Source: Micromonospora kangleipakensis
GTDB lineage: Bacteria > Actinomycetota > Actinomycetes > Mycobacteriales > Micromonosporaceae
Length of the DNA: 64,000 nt
Direction of reading: 5' to 3'
Assembly: GCF_004217615.1 (NCBI RefSeq)
Contig: NZ_SHLD01000001.1
Coordinates: forward strand, 2,418,001-2,482,000
Part shown: one piece after another, positions 35,916 to 45,005 of the stretch
How positions within the stretch are numbered: the first letter of the stretch is position 1
Layout of the letters: each line of letters begins with the position of its first letter
Position numbers and translations under genes: made by a program
Notes under the pieces: model-generated
Database searches by the model: none
Told to the model about the DNA's origin: nothing
What the model saw: only the letters and a program-made list of their open reading frames with translations

Positions 35916-37177
35916 GCTCCCTCTCCCGTCCGTAGTCCGATCGCCTCCCGGACGTCCTCCCGGTCCGGTCGGTCTCGCCCGTCCAGGTCGGCGATCGTCC
36001 AGGCCAGGCGGATGATCCGGTCGAAGCCCCGGGCCGAGAGCGACCCGCTGTCCAGCCGGGCGCGCAGCTCGTCGGTGTCGTGACCCGGCAACCGCCAGGG
36101 CGAGCGGCGCAGCAGCGGGCCGGGGATCTCGGCGTTGAGCCGGCGGCCAACCGGGGCCCAGCGCTCGGCCGCCGCCGTGCGGGCCGTGGCGACCCGCGCC
36201 CCGACGGTGGCCGAGGACTCGTTCGCCCCGCCCGCCTCCACCAGCTCGGCCGCCCGCACGGGCAGTACGGTGACCTGCACGTCGATCCGGTCCAGCAGGG
36301 GCCCGGAGAGCCGCCCCAGGTAGCGTCGCCGGGTGAGCGGGCTGCACTCGCACTGCGTGTCGCCGGCCGGTTTCGCGCACGGACAGGGATTTGCGGCCAG
36401 CACCAGCTGCACCCGCGCCGGGTACTCCGTGCCGCCCCGGGTCCGGGCCAGCCGGATCCAGCCGTGCTCCAGCGGCTGGCGCAACGCCTCCAGCGCGCCC
36501 TTCCTGAACTCCGGCGCCTCGTCGAGGAAGAGCACCCACGGTGGGCCAGCGACACCGCGCCCGGGCGGGCCAGCCCGGCGCCCCCGCCCACCAGCGCCGG
36601 CACGGTGGCGGTGTGGTGCGGCGCCTGGAACGGCGGGCGGCGCAGCAACCGCCCGTCCGACGGGAGCACGCCGGCGATCGAGTGCAGCGCGGTGACCTCC
36701 AGCGCGGCGTCGTCGTCCAGCTCGGGCAGGATCGACGGCAGGCGTTCGGCCAGCATGGTCTTGCCGGCGCCGGGCGGCCCGAGCAGCGCGAGATGGTGGC
36801 CACCGGCGGCGGTCACCTCCAACGCCCGCCGGCCCAGCCCCTGGCCGGCCACGTCGGCCAGATCCGGCCCGCCCCGAGGTGTCGTCGGACCGGTGGCCGG
36901 GGGTTCCAGCAGCGGCGCGCCGTCCCGGACGAAACCGACCAGCCGGTGCAGGGTGTCGACCGCCCGGACGCGGACCCCGGGGATCACCGCCGCCTCGGCC
37001 GCGTTGGCGATCGGCACGATGACCCGCCCCAGCCCCGCCTTGACCGCAGCGGCGGCCATCGGCAGCACGCCGCGGACCGGTCGGACGGTGCCGTCCAGCC
37101 CCAGCTCGCCCAGGACCACCACCCGCTCGAGCGGTAGCAGCGGCAGCTCCCCGGCGCCGCCGAGCAGGGCTGGCGGG
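35912..37177 (-). pseudogene. comM: comM (YifB/Mg-chelatase-like ATPase), 3' part, frameshifted
   Basis: From ALLGGAGELPLLPLERVVVLGELGLDGTVRP onward this is the bulk of ComM: the Lon-like domain, Walker A LLGPPGAGKTMLAERLP, and C-terminal AAA+ sequence (LFLDEAPEFRKGALEALRQP, CPCAKPAGDTQCECS, ARLDSGSLSARGFDRIIRLAW). Two lesions are visible. The 5' end is separated by a 2-kb integrated element, and near 36535-36537 a GGGG run in HRGVLFLDE has become GGG, shifting the frame just before Walker B. ComM is a hexameric helicase for branch migration in natural transformation; it cannot be made intact here. Confidence 0.88.
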
Positions 37178-37178
37178 T

Positions 37179-37730
37179 ATGCGATGGATTCAGTACGGCG
37201 CCCACGGCTGGGCGCGCGTGAACGGTCTCGACGACACGCCGGGCAGCCCGGTGGTGTACGTGCACACCACGGAGCGCGAGGGGCGGCGGGTGATCGGCAG
37301 GGTGCCGATCTCCACCGATCCGTGGGTGCCGATCACCTCGGCAACCCTGAAGGCTCTGCCGATCGGCTGGATCGAGAGCATGGTCAATACGCCGGAGGCG
37401 CTGAAGGCGTTGGCGGCACAGGACGACAAGGATCCGCAGCGCGACCCGGCGGGGATGGCGCTGCATGAGCTGGACAAGGGCTTCCTACTCGACGATCCGC
37501 CATACGCGATCGAGGAGACGCCGAAGTTGACTCGGCCGGACGGCACCGACCCGGACGGCTTCTACCGCCAGTCGCCGACGCGTATGTGGTCGCGGTGCGG
37601 AGATCGAACAAGCCGGCCGCCGAGCTGGCGGAGCAGGCCGAGGTGCCGGTGGCGACCCTTCACCGGTGGGTGGCCGAAGCTCGTCGCCGCGGCCACCTCC
37701 CGCTGGCCCGCAAGGGGGCGCGCGGGCTAG
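37179..37730 (+). pseudogene. HTH accessory protein of the integrated element, with two compensating frameshifts
   Basis: Starts MRWIQYGAHGWARVNGLDD. The in-frame part to DPDGFYRQ (residue ~131) and the last few residues look native, but the middle is read in the wrong frame. A G lost at ~37571 (CAGTCGCC, expected CAGGTCGCC) shifts into a second frame, where the expected helix-turn-helix is visible (AAELAEQAEVPVATLHRWV, EARRRGHLPLARKG); an extra G at 37714-37718 returns the frame to ...GRAG and stop. Similar proteins accompany serine or tyrosine integrases on actinobacterial islands. Function unknown; probably inactive unless the indels are sequencing errors. Confidence 0.7.
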
Positions 37731-37737
37731 TCGAGGC

Positions 37738-39135
37738 TCAGCCCTTCCAGGTGATCTCGACGGTGCGTGGATCGAAGTACGAGTTGCCTGGCGTCCAGCC
37801 CGGCGGCCGGCCCTTCCTGGTGCGGTTGATCGTGACCGTCAGCAGGGTGTCGACGACTGCCCGCCGGCGGTGGAGGTCCAGCGCGTCCCATGCCGCGGCC
37901 GGGTCCGTCGCGCCCACCAGGCCGGCGAGCGCTTCGCCCCGGCCAGCGGCGGCCATCTGCTCCTCCACCTCGGCGAGCCGGACCCGCAGCCGCTCCGAGC
38001 CCTCGCGCAGCTGGCGGACGTCGATCGCGCCGTCTGCGTACGCCGCCGCCAGGCCGTCGAGCCGTTCCCGCAGCGAGGTGGCGTCGAGCTGGAGCACCCC
38101 GGAGTCCGGCTGGCCGGAAGCCGCGAGCAGGTCGGCCACGTCCGGCCGGGAGAGCCGGGCGACGACCACCGCGCCGACGTGCTGGTCCAGCTCGGCGGCG
38201 TTCCGCACCACGCACTTCGCCACCTTGCAGGTGTAGGACGGCACTCCGCCCCGGGTGCTGTTGAGCAGCGTGGCGCGCACCGGCGAGCCGCACACCCCGC
38301 AGAGCGCCAGGCCGCTCAGCAGCCACCGGCGGGCCGACGACCACTGCGTACGGCGGCCAGGGTGGGTCAGCACCGACACCAGCGCGCGCCAGCGGTCCTC
38401 GTCGACCAGCGGTGGCCAGGCGGCCGGGCCGACCACCTCGCCCCGGTGCTCCCGCAGCCCGGCGTTGCGCGCCCGCAGCAGCACCTTCCGCAGCTCTTGC
38501 GGCGTCCACGGTCGGCCGGTCGAGGTGACCAGGCCGCGGGCATTCATCGCGGCGGCCTGTGACCGCACGCTCGCCCCGGACAGGATCGCGTCGGTGGCCT
38601 CGGCGACCGCCCGGGCCTCGGCGGGCCGCAGCGTCACGCCATCAGGCTCGTACCCGTACGGCCGCCGGCCGCCGCCCCATTTCCCGTCCGCGGCGGCCTG
38701 CAGCTTGGCGCGCTGCTGCCGCTCGACCTGGTGCTCCACCTCGTACCGGGCGACGGCGCCGAGCTGGCGCGCCACCATGCGGCCGCTCGGCGCACTGAGG
38801 TCCAGCGGTCCGGCCTTGACGGTGTACGTCGGCACGCCGCGCGGCTCGCACGCGGTGATGTACTCCTCCAACTCAGTGGGGGAGCGGTGCAGCCGGTCGG
38901 TGTGCCAGGCGAGCACCGCGTCGACGCGGGCGGCGGCGATGTCGTCGAGCATTCGGCGGTACGACGGGCGCGGCTTGCCGCTGTACGCGGATAGGTCGTT
39001 GTCGCTGTACACCTGGGCTGCGGTCAGCCCGTGCCGCGCGGCGAGCTGTCGGCAGTCCTGCTCTTGCCGGGCCACGCCGAGCCCACCGCCCTCTCGGTCG
39101 CGGGAGGTCCGGACATAGATAGCAGCTCGCGTCAT
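37738..39135 (-). CDS. Large serine recombinase (site-specific integrase)
   Basis: 465 residues. The resolvase catalytic domain begins AAIYVRTSRDREGGG with nucleophile S11; VDAVLAWHTDRLHRSPTEL contains the second arginine cluster. The recombinase domain (GGRRPYGYEPDG) and a zinc ribbon (LCGVCGSPVRA...YTCKVAKC) follow, then a coiled-coil-like segment. No frameshift is present, so it could be active. The start is 26 bases from the element's right junction. A CATACT -10-like box lies seven bases before the ATG, so the message may be leaderless. It belongs to the phage/ICE integrase group rather than small resolvases. Confidence 0.92.
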   Translation of the reverse strand: MTRAAIYVRTSRDREGGGLGVARQEQDCRQLAARHGLTAAQVYSDNDLSAYSGKPRPSYRRMLDDIAAARVDAVLAWHTDRLHRSPTELEEYITACEPRGVPTYTVKAGPLDLSAPSGRMVARQLGAVARYEVEHQVERQQRAKLQAAADGKWGGGRRPYGYEPDGVTLRPAEARAVAEATDAILSGASVRSQAAAMNARGLVTSTGRPWTPQELRKVLLRARNAGLREHRGEVVGPAAWPPLVDEDRWRALVSVLTHPGRRTQWSSARRWLLSGLALCGVCGSPVRATLLNSTRGGVPSYTCKVAKCVVRNAAELDQHVGAVVVARLSRPDVADLLAASGQPDSGVLQLDATSLRERLDGLAAAYADGAIDVRQLREGSERLRVRLAEVEEQMAAAGRGEALAGLVGATDPAAAWDALDLHRRRAVVDTLLTVTINRTRKGRPPGWTPGNSYFDPRTVEITWKG

Positions 39136-39153
39136 GGCGCTGAGTATGGCACG

Positions 39154-39175
39154 ATTCGACTATCGCTGATCGAAT
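39154..39175. other. Right attachment junction of the comM element
   Basis: ATTCGA at 39154-39159 and TCGAAT at 39170-39175 form an inverted repeat flanking the presumed TAT core at 39161-39163. Short imperfect dyads around a two- or three-base core are typical of serine integrase sites. The comM reading frame ends in TAG at 39160-39162, inside the junction. Confidence 0.5.
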
Positions 39176-39414
39176 GCGGAGCCATACTTCGGCAGGTCGG
39201 CGGGGAGCAGGTTGAGGGTGATGCGCCGGTTCGGCCACTTCTCGCCGGAGTTCACGATGGCGGCGCGGACCCGGTCCCGGGCCTCGTGCAGGGCGGTGTC
39301 GGGCAGGCCGGAGATGACCACTGCCAGCAGCCCCGGTGCCAGGTCGGCCTCCACCTCCACCACGTGCCCGGTCACCCCGACCAGGCCCACGCCGAGCACC
39401 TTGGCGTAGCTCAT
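39160..39414 (-). pseudogene. comM: comM, 5' part truncated by the element
   Basis: 84 codons: MSYAKVLGVGLVGVTGHVVEVEADLAPG..., matching the N-terminal Lon-protease-like domain of ComM/YifB up to NLLPADLPKYGSAFD, then ending in QR and a stop created at the insertion point. No ATPase motif is left. The start is 15 bases after the yraN stop, the usual yraN-comM-dprA order. Confidence 0.88.
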
Positions 39415-39429
39415 GCCTGGCCGCCCATC

Positions 39430-39789
39430 TCAGAACGCGCCCTTGAGGTGGTCGACCCGGGCGGCGCCCGCCGGGGACAGCCGGACCGAGAGGACGTCGA
39501 AGCGCACCTCGTCGGCGGTGGTGCCTGTCTCGGTCAGCCACCGGGCGGCCAGGCCGCGCAGCCGGTGCGCCTTGGCCGGTACGACGGCTTCGGCCGGGCT
39601 GCCGAAGTCGTCCGTCCGGCGGGTCTTCACCTCACAGAAGGCGAGCACGCCGCCCTCCCAGGCGATGATGTCGATCTCGCCGTCCGGGCAGCGCCAGTTC
39701 CGGGCGACCGGCCGCAGTCCCGCCTCGATCAGGTGTCGGACCGCGCACCGCTCCCCGTACGCGCCGACGGCCTGGTTCCGCTTCGTCAT
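39430..39789 (-). CDS. yraN: YraN/UPF0102 nuclease-like protein
   Basis: 119 residues from the ATG at 39789 ([20 protein letters not shown]). The PD-(D/E)xK-like core is [22 protein letters not shown], followed by the conserved AARWL and VRFDVLSV. Endonuclease-like fold of unclear role, located next to comM and dprA in most actinobacteria. First gene of this minus-strand unit. Confidence 0.9.
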   Translation of the reverse strand: MTKRNQAVGAYGERCAVRHLIEAGLRPVARNWRCPDGEIDIIAWEGGVLAFCEVKTRRTDDFGSPAEAVVPAKAHRLRGLAARWLTETGTTADEVRFDVLSVRLSPAGAARVDHLKGAF

Positions 39790-40013
39790 GGCGCCCACGG
39801 TGGGCCCTGACCGTTCGGTCCGGCCGTCCCGCCCGGACCGCCTGTGGACAACCGGAGGGGCTGTGGACGGCCGGACGATCATGCCGGCACTGTGCTAGGA
39901 GACGGGTCGTCGGTGACCGAACGTGCACCCGCGATGACCGGACCCGTGCCGGTATTGACCTGGGGTGTCACGTCCAGCCCGCCGGATGGCGCGCGTGCAG
40001 CCGGTCGCATACC

Positions 40014-40997
40014 GTGCCCGTCGTGGACGGACGACGGAGCTTTCCCGAGGATCAGCAGGGGTCGCGCTGGAGCGACCACGGGTATGCCGAACCGGACTGG
40101 CGCGGGGCGGGCGACCCGCGCTACCGCGACGACGACTTCCGGACCCCGGAACAGCGCGCCGGGGCGGACGAGGGCCGGTACGCCGACCCGGTGACCTCCC
40201 GATACGGCGAATCGGGACGATTCGGCGCGAGCGACCCGCTCGGTGACGGACAGCCGGAGACCGACAGTTACCGGTCGTCCCGGTCGCGACGCGGGGAGGA
40301 CCCGGAGATCTCCGGCGAGCTGCCCGGTGAGCGCGGCGGCCGCCGGGCGGCCCGGGAGGGCGCGGAGCAGCTCGCCACCGGCGTCCGGGAGGGCCTCGCC
40401 GGGCCGGACCCGCTCGGCGCGGACCGCACGCCGGACGCGCTGCGGCCCGCTCCGCTCGGCGGCTACCCGATCGTCGAGCCGACCCGCCCGGCCGAGCCGA
40501 CCCACGCCGCGGTGCCGCCGTTCGGGGCGGGGGACCGCCCGTCCGGTCCGACCCCGCTCATCGTCGGGGAACGGCCCGGCGGTCCGGTCGCCTCGCCCGA
40601 GGCGGCGGGCGTCCCGACCCCGCATCCGCTGGAGATGCCGACCGGGCCGATGCCGTCGGTCGCGCCCCGGCTCGACGCCCCGCCGGCCGGCGACGGCGTC
40701 TACCGGACCCGCCGGCCGGCGCTGGCGGTGGTGCTCGCGGCGCTGACGCTCGTCTTCGAGGTCCCGGCCCTGCGGGTCCTCATGCACGGCGTGGTGGGCG
40801 ACCCCGTCTCGGCCTCCGACGTGGTGGTGGGGACGTTCCTGGTGGCCGGGCTGCCGATCTTCGCCGCCGGCCTGTACGGGCTGCGTACCGGTGGGCTGGC
40901 GCTCGCCGACGGCAGCCGTGGCTGGCTCCGTCCGCCGACGGCGTACCTGACCGTCGGGCTGGTGCTCTTCGTCGCCGCCGCGCTCGGAGCCCGCTGA
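40014..40997 (+). CDS. Membrane protein with long disordered N-terminal region
   Basis: 327 residues from a GTG (a second GTG three codons later is equally possible). Residues 1-230 are polar, Asp/Arg/Pro/Gly-rich and probably disordered and cytoplasmic. Three hydrophobic segments follow: [41 protein letters not shown] and [17 protein letters not shown]. No known domain is recognised. Divergent from yraN and upstream of rpsB. Confidence 0.65.
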   Translation: MPVVDGRRSFPEDQQGSRWSDHGYAEPDWRGAGDPRYRDDDFRTPEQRAGADEGRYADPVTSRYGESGRFGASDPLGDGQPETDSYRSSRSRRGEDPEISGELPGERGGRRAAREGAEQLATGVREGLAGPDPLGADRTPDALRPAPLGGYPIVEPTRPAEPTHAAVPPFGAGDRPSGPTPLIVGERPGGPVASPEAAGVPTPHPLEMPTGPMPSVAPRLDAPPAGDGVYRTRRPALAVVLAALTLVFEVPALRVLMHGVVGDPVSASDVVVGTFLVAGLPIFAAGLYGLRTGGLALADGSRGWLRPPTAYLTVGLVLFVAAALGAR

Positions 40998-41013
40998 GCG
41001 GGTCCCGCGGCAC

Positions 41014-41039
41014 CGCGCCCGGCCGTCGCGCCGGGCGCG
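41014..41039 (+). terminator. Terminator before rpsB leader
   Basis: Perfect 10-bp stem CGCGCCCGGC / GCCGGGCGCG, loop CGTCGC, 17 bases after the membrane protein stop. A second stem, GGTGCGGG/CCCGCACC, follows at 41109-41129. Confidence 0.65.
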
Positions 41040-41156
41040 GGCTGGCCGTCACGCCGGGGCCGGGCCCGGACGCGGGGACCGGACCGGCCCGTTCGCCCGG
41101 AAAGTGACGGTGCGGGGCGTTCCCGCACCCCGGGACTGGCGGGCGGAGAAGGGGCG

Positions 41157-41162
41157 TACACT
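41157..41162 (+). promoter_or_regulatory. Putative -10 box of rpsB
   Basis: TACACT, about 175 bases before rpsB, just after the hairpin at 41109-41129. The -35 position 17 bp upstream (GACTGG) is weak. Implies a long structured 5' leader. Confidence 0.45.
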
Positions 41163-41284
41163 GGTCGACTGGCGACCGCCTCGCGCGGTCGACCTCGCGC
41201 GCCCTCTCCACGGTCCCGTGGGGCGACGGCCTCCCTGGTCCCGATCTTGGTCGGGCCCACCATGGCCGGCGACCAGGCGCCAGG

Positions 41285-41307
41285 ACGCCCGGCCACCGGC
41301 CGGGCGT
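41285..41307 (+). promoter_or_regulatory. Hairpin in the rpsB leader
   Basis: Perfect 10-bp stem ACGCCCGGCC / GGCCGGGCGT with a three-base loop, ending 30 bases before the rpsB start and close to its ribosome-binding site (TGAGGAG). Its place suits autogenous control by S2, known for rpsB in other bacteria; inference only. Confidence 0.5.
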
Positions 41308-41337
41308 GACAACCAGGGATCTTGAGGAGTACCCACC

Positions 41338-42210
41338 ATGGCCGTCGTGACCATGCGCCAGCTGCTGGAGAGCGGTGTCCACTTCGGGCACCAGACCCGG
41401 CGCTGGAACCCGAAGATGAAGCGCTTCATCATGACGGAGCGCAACGGCATCTACATCATCGACCTGCGCCAGACCCTCGACTACATCGAGAAGGCGTACG
41501 ACTACGTGCGCAACACGGTGGCCGAGGGCGGCAGCATCCTCTTCGTCGGCACCAAGAAGCAGGCCCAGGAGGCCATCTCCGAGCAGGCGACCCGGGTCGG
41601 CCAGCCGTACGTCAACCACCGCTGGCTCGGCGGCATGCTGACCAACTTCCAGACGGTGTACAAGCGCCTGCAGCGGATGAAGGAGCTGGAGGCGCTGGGT
41701 GACCTGAGCGGCACCGCCGCCGGTTACACCAAGAAGGAGACGCTGCAGCTCTCCCGCGAGAAGATCAAGCTGACCCGCACCCTGGGTGGTCTGCGGGACA
41801 TGCAGAAGCTTCCGGCCGCGATCTGGGTGGTCGACACCAAGAAGGAGCACATCGCCGTCGACGAGGCCCGCAAGCTGGGCATCCCGGTGATCGCGGTGCT
41901 CGACACCAACTGTGACCCGGACGAGGTCGACTTCCCGATCCCGGGCAACGACGACGCCATCCGGTCGGCGGAGCTGCTGACCAAGGTCGTGGCCGCCGCC
42001 GTCGCCGACGGTCTGATCGCCCGTTCCGGCCGTCGCCGGGGCGGCGAGGAGAAGCCGGAGCCGGGTCAGGTCGGCACGGACGAGCCGCTGGCCGAGTGGG
42101 AGCGCGAGCTGCTGGAGGCGCCGAAGAAGGCTGCCGAGCAGCAGCCGGCCGAGCAGCCGCAGACCGAGCAGCCGGCGGCCGAGCAGCCGGCGCCCGCCGC
42201 CGCGGAGTGA
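41338..42210 (+). CDS. rpsB: Ribosomal protein uS2
   Basis: 290 residues. [41 protein letters not shown] and [23 protein letters not shown] are S2 signatures. The C-terminal ~40 residues are an extension built from EQPxA-type repeats ([20 protein letters not shown]), common in actinobacterial S2. First gene of rpsB-tsf; tsf starts 135 bases later. Confidence 0.96.
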   Translation: MAVVTMRQLLESGVHFGHQTRRWNPKMKRFIMTERNGIYIIDLRQTLDYIEKAYDYVRNTVAEGGSILFVGTKKQAQEAISEQATRVGQPYVNHRWLGGMLTNFQTVYKRLQRMKELEALGDLSGTAAGYTKKETLQLSREKIKLTRTLGGLRDMQKLPAAIWVVDTKKEHIAVDEARKLGIPVIAVLDTNCDPDEVDFPIPGNDDAIRSAELLTKVVAAAVADGLIARSGRRRGGEEKPEPGQVGTDEPLAEWERELLEAPKKAAEQQPAEQPQTEQPAAEQPAPAAAE

Positions 42211-42345
42211 TCGCACCGCCGCGTCCCCACCGTCCGATTTCCCGGTCGGTGGGGCGCGGCGGATCCGCCGGGCACATCCGGCCCGGATTCGGGTAACCCG
42301 GCAGCCAGACCATCCCAACTCAGTCTCAACACCGAAGAGAGAGTC

Positions 42346-43173
42346 ATGTCCAACTTCACCGCCGCGGACGTCAAGAAGCTCCGCGACCTCACCGGCGCCG
42401 GCATGATGGACTCCAAGAAGGCGCTGACCGAGGCCGAGGGCGACTTCGACAAGGCCATCGAGATCCTGCGCGTCAAGGGCGCCAAGGACGTCGGCAAGCG
42501 GGCCGGCCGCACCGCCGCGAACGGCCTGGTCGCGCACTCCGGCAAGGCGCTGCTCGAGCTCAACTGCGAGACCGACTTCGTCGCCAAGAACGACGCCTTC
42601 GTCGCTCTGGCCCAGCAGCTGGTCGAGCACGGTGAGCGCAGCGGCGTCAGCACCGCCGAGGAGCTGCTGGCCAGCTCGATCGACGGCAAGCCGGTCGCCG
42701 AGCTGATCCAGGAGCAGTCCGCCAAGATCGGCGAGAAGCTGGTGCTGAACCGCTTCGCCAAGCTGGACGGCAACGTCGCGGTCTACCTGCACCGCAAGAG
42801 CCAGGACCTGCCGCCGGCCGTCGGCGTGCTGGTCGAGTACACCGGCATCACCGACGAGGCCGGCGACGCCGACGCCCGCGGTGTCGCCATGCAGGTCGCC
42901 GCGATGCGGCCGAAGTACCTCACCCGGGACGAGGTGCCGGGCGACGTCGTCGAGTCCGAGCGGCGCATCGCCGAGCAGACCGCCCGCGAGGAGAACAAGC
43001 CCGAGGCGGCGCTGCCGAAGATCGTCGAGGGCCGGGTGAACGCCTTCTTCAAGGACTTCGTCCTGGTCGAGCAGGCGTCGGTGGCCGACAACAAGAAGAC
43101 GGTGAAGCAGATGCTGGCCGAGGCCGGCATCGAGGTCACCCGCTTCCTGCGGTTCGAGGTCGGCCAGGCCTGA
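42346..43173 (+). CDS. tsf: Elongation factor Ts
   Basis: 275 residues. The N-terminal UBA-like domain has [19 protein letters not shown]. The conserved core [16 protein letters not shown] carries the TDFV motif that inserts into EF-Tu. The EF-Ts dimerisation domains follow, including [13 protein letters not shown] and [15 protein letters not shown]. Exchanges GDP for GTP on EF-Tu. A long hairpin separates it from pyrH. Confidence 0.96.
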   Translation: MSNFTAADVKKLRDLTGAGMMDSKKALTEAEGDFDKAIEILRVKGAKDVGKRAGRTAANGLVAHSGKALLELNCETDFVAKNDAFVALAQQLVEHGERSGVSTAEELLASSIDGKPVAELIQEQSAKIGEKLVLNRFAKLDGNVAVYLHRKSQDLPPAVGVLVEYTGITDEAGDADARGVAMQVAAMRPKYLTRDEVPGDVVESERRIAEQTAREENKPEAALPKIVEGRVNAFFKDFVLVEQASVADNKKTVKQMLAEAGIEVTRFLRFEVGQA

Positions 43174-43217
43174 GCCGCCAGCGCGGGCGCGTGAGGCGCC
43201 CGTGGGCAAGCAACGTC

Positions 43218-43265
43218 GACGAGGAGGCCGCCGGTGTACGTGACAGGCACCGCGGCCTCCTCGTC
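43218..43265 (+). terminator. Long hairpin between tsf and pyrH
   Basis: Outer arms GACGAGGAGGCCGC / GCGGCCTCCTCGTC pair perfectly over 14 bp, and the inner CGGTG/CACCG extends the stem with one mispairing. Position 45 bases after tsf fits a terminator or partial attenuator before pyrH. Confidence 0.75.
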
Positions 43266-43337
43266 ACATAGGGTCGGCAGCGGCAGGTATGCGGTACGCG
43301 GCGCACGCGAAGGTGCGCGACGGGAAGGGCGGGTCGG

Positions 43338-44105
43338 ATGACGCAGGTTGTGAGTGACCGGAGCCTGGCGGCGGATGATCCGACCGCCCCACCGCCCGGC
43401 CGGGCCCGTCGGGTGGTGCTGAAGCTCTCCGGCGAGGTCTTCGGCGGCGGCGCGATCGGCGTCGACCCGGACGTCGTGCAGGCCATCGCCCGGCAGATCG
43501 CCACCGTGGTCCGCCGCGGCGTGCAGGTCTCCGTGGTGGTCGGCGGCGGCAACTTCTTCCGCGGCGCCGAGTTGCAGAAGCGTGGCATGGACCGGGCCCG
43601 GGCCGACTACATGGGCATGCTCGGCACGGTGATGAACTGCCTGGCCCTCCAGGACTTCCTGGAGAAGGAGGGCATCGAGACCCGGGTGCAGAGCGCGATC
43701 ACCATGGCCCAGGTGGCCGAGCCGTACATCCCGCTGCGGGCGATCCGGCACCTGGAGAAGGGCCGCGTGGTGATCTTCGGCGCGGGCGCCGGGATGCCGT
43801 ATTTCTCCACCGACACGGTCGCCGCCCAGCGGGCGCTGGAGATCCGCGCCGACGTGGTGCTGATGAGCAAGAACGGCGTGGACGCGGTCTACACCGCGGA
43901 CCCCCGGGTGGACCCGACCGCCAGCAAGCTGGACTCGATCACCTTCTCCGAGGTGCTGCGCCGCAACCTGCGGGTGGCCGACGCGGCGGCGTTCAGCCTC
44001 TGCATGGAGAACGGCCTGCCGATGCTGGTCTTCGGCGCGCAGGGCGACGACACCATCGTCCGGGCGGTCGGCGGTGAGAAGATCGGCACCCTGATCACCG
44101 CCTGA
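43338..44105 (+). CDS. pyrH: Uridylate kinase
   Basis: 255 residues. The amino-acid-kinase fold shows [42 protein letters not shown] and the UMP/ATP-site [11 protein letters not shown]. The first ~25 residues ([20 protein letters not shown]) are an actinobacterial extension; no better downstream start is apparent. Converts UMP to UDP with ATP. Followed by frr, the conserved rpsB-tsf-pyrH-frr order. Confidence 0.95.
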   Translation: MTQVVSDRSLAADDPTAPPPGRARRVVLKLSGEVFGGGAIGVDPDVVQAIARQIATVVRRGVQVSVVVGGGNFFRGAELQKRGMDRARADYMGMLGTVMNCLALQDFLEKEGIETRVQSAITMAQVAEPYIPLRAIRHLEKGRVVIFGAGAGMPYFSTDTVAAQRALEIRADVVLMSKNGVDAVYTADPRVDPTASKLDSITFSEVLRRNLRVADAAAFSLCMENGLPMLVFGAQGDDTIVRAVGGEKIGTLITA

Positions 44106-44188
44106 GCGCCTCCGCCGGAGCGGCGGCGGTCCTCCGACACGACACCAGCAGAGCCCACGACGAGCAACAGAAGGAGGCGAGGAGACCG

Positions 44189-44746
44189 GTGATCGACGAC
44201 ACCCTCCTCGAGGCCGAGGAGAAGATGGAGCGTGCGGTGGAGCACGCCAAGGAGGAGTTCGGCGCCATCCGCACCGGTCGCGCCAACGCCGCCATGTTCT
44301 CCAAGGTCATCATCGACTACTACGGCACCCCCACCCCGCTGCCCCAGATGGCGTCCATCGGCGTCCCCGAGCCCCGCATGGTGATCATCAAGCCGTACGA
44401 CAACTCGCAGATCAACGCCATGGAGAAGGCGATCCGCGACTCCGACCTCGGCGTCAACCCGAACAACGAGGGCAACCAGCTCCGGATCCTGCTCCCGCAG
44501 ATGACCGAGGAGCGGCGCCGCGAAATGATCAAGGTCGCCCGGCACAAGGGCGAGGAGGCCAAGGTGGCCGTCCGCAACATCCGCCGCAAGGGCAAGGAAG
44601 AGCTGGACCGCCTGGTCAAGGACGGCGAGGTCGGCGAGGACGAGGGCCGCCGCGCCGAGAAGGACCTGGACGACCTGACCCAGCGGTACGTCGCCACCGT
44701 CGACGAGCTGGTCAAGCACAAGGAAGCGGAGCTGCTCGAGGTCTGA
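44189..44746 (+). CDS. frr: Ribosome recycling factor
   Basis: 185 residues, standard RRF length. GTG start with AAGGAGG and GGAG upstream. [30 protein letters not shown] and the C-terminal helix [33 protein letters not shown] identify it. Releases ribosomes from mRNA after termination together with EF-G. Confidence 0.96.
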   Translation: MIDDTLLEAEEKMERAVEHAKEEFGAIRTGRANAAMFSKVIIDYYGTPTPLPQMASIGVPEPRMVIIKPYDNSQINAMEKAIRDSDLGVNPNNEGNQLRILLPQMTEERRREMIKVARHKGEEAKVAVRNIRRKGKEELDRLVKDGEVGEDEGRRAEKDLDDLTQRYVATVDELVKHKEAELLEV

Positions 44747-44766
44747 GCCGCCCGACGACCCGCCAC

Positions 44767-44810
44767 GGCACCGGTGTGCCGCCGCCCGCCCGGGCGGCGG
44801 ACCCGGTGCC
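44767..44810 (+). terminator. Terminator after frr
   Basis: Outer stem GGCACCGG / CCGGTGCC encloses a second perfect stem, CCGCCGCCC / GGGCGGCGG. It sits 20 bases after the frr stop. The remaining ~195 bases before cdsA show no gene. Confidence 0.75.
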
Positions 44811-45005
44811 GCCGTCGTGGTGGGCATCGTCCGCCGTGCCGGATTCCCCGGTGCAGTAGGCTCGGCACGATTCCCACCCACCACGGGGTGAACGGCGGGG
44901 ATCGGCCGGCCGTCGGGCCGGTCAACCGGAACAGTCGCGCCTGTAGGGGATGGTCTTGGTCTTGCGTCAAGTGGTGGAACTCGTACCGCGTTCGCTCGGT
45001 GCGTG

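Larger units (their letters stand above)
37178..39163. mobile_element. ~2-kb integrated element in comM: HTH protein gene plus serine recombinase
   Basis: The two halves of comM stop matching at ~37177 and ~39163. The only junction that restores the comM frame, and also the family spacing of six residues between FD and LL, joins them at a shared trinucleotide: ATA on the comM strand, TAT on the plus strand at 37178-37180 and 39161-39163. The element carries just two convergent genes. No replication, transfer or cargo genes are visible, so it is either minimal or a deletion remnant. Confidence 0.75.

Noticed and set aside
37586..38236. Separate HTH gene from 37586 extending antisense to the serine recombinase
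   Set aside because: Its first ~48 codons are the displaced middle of the 37179-37730 gene; the rest is antisense to the recombinase. Two one-base indels explain the layout better.
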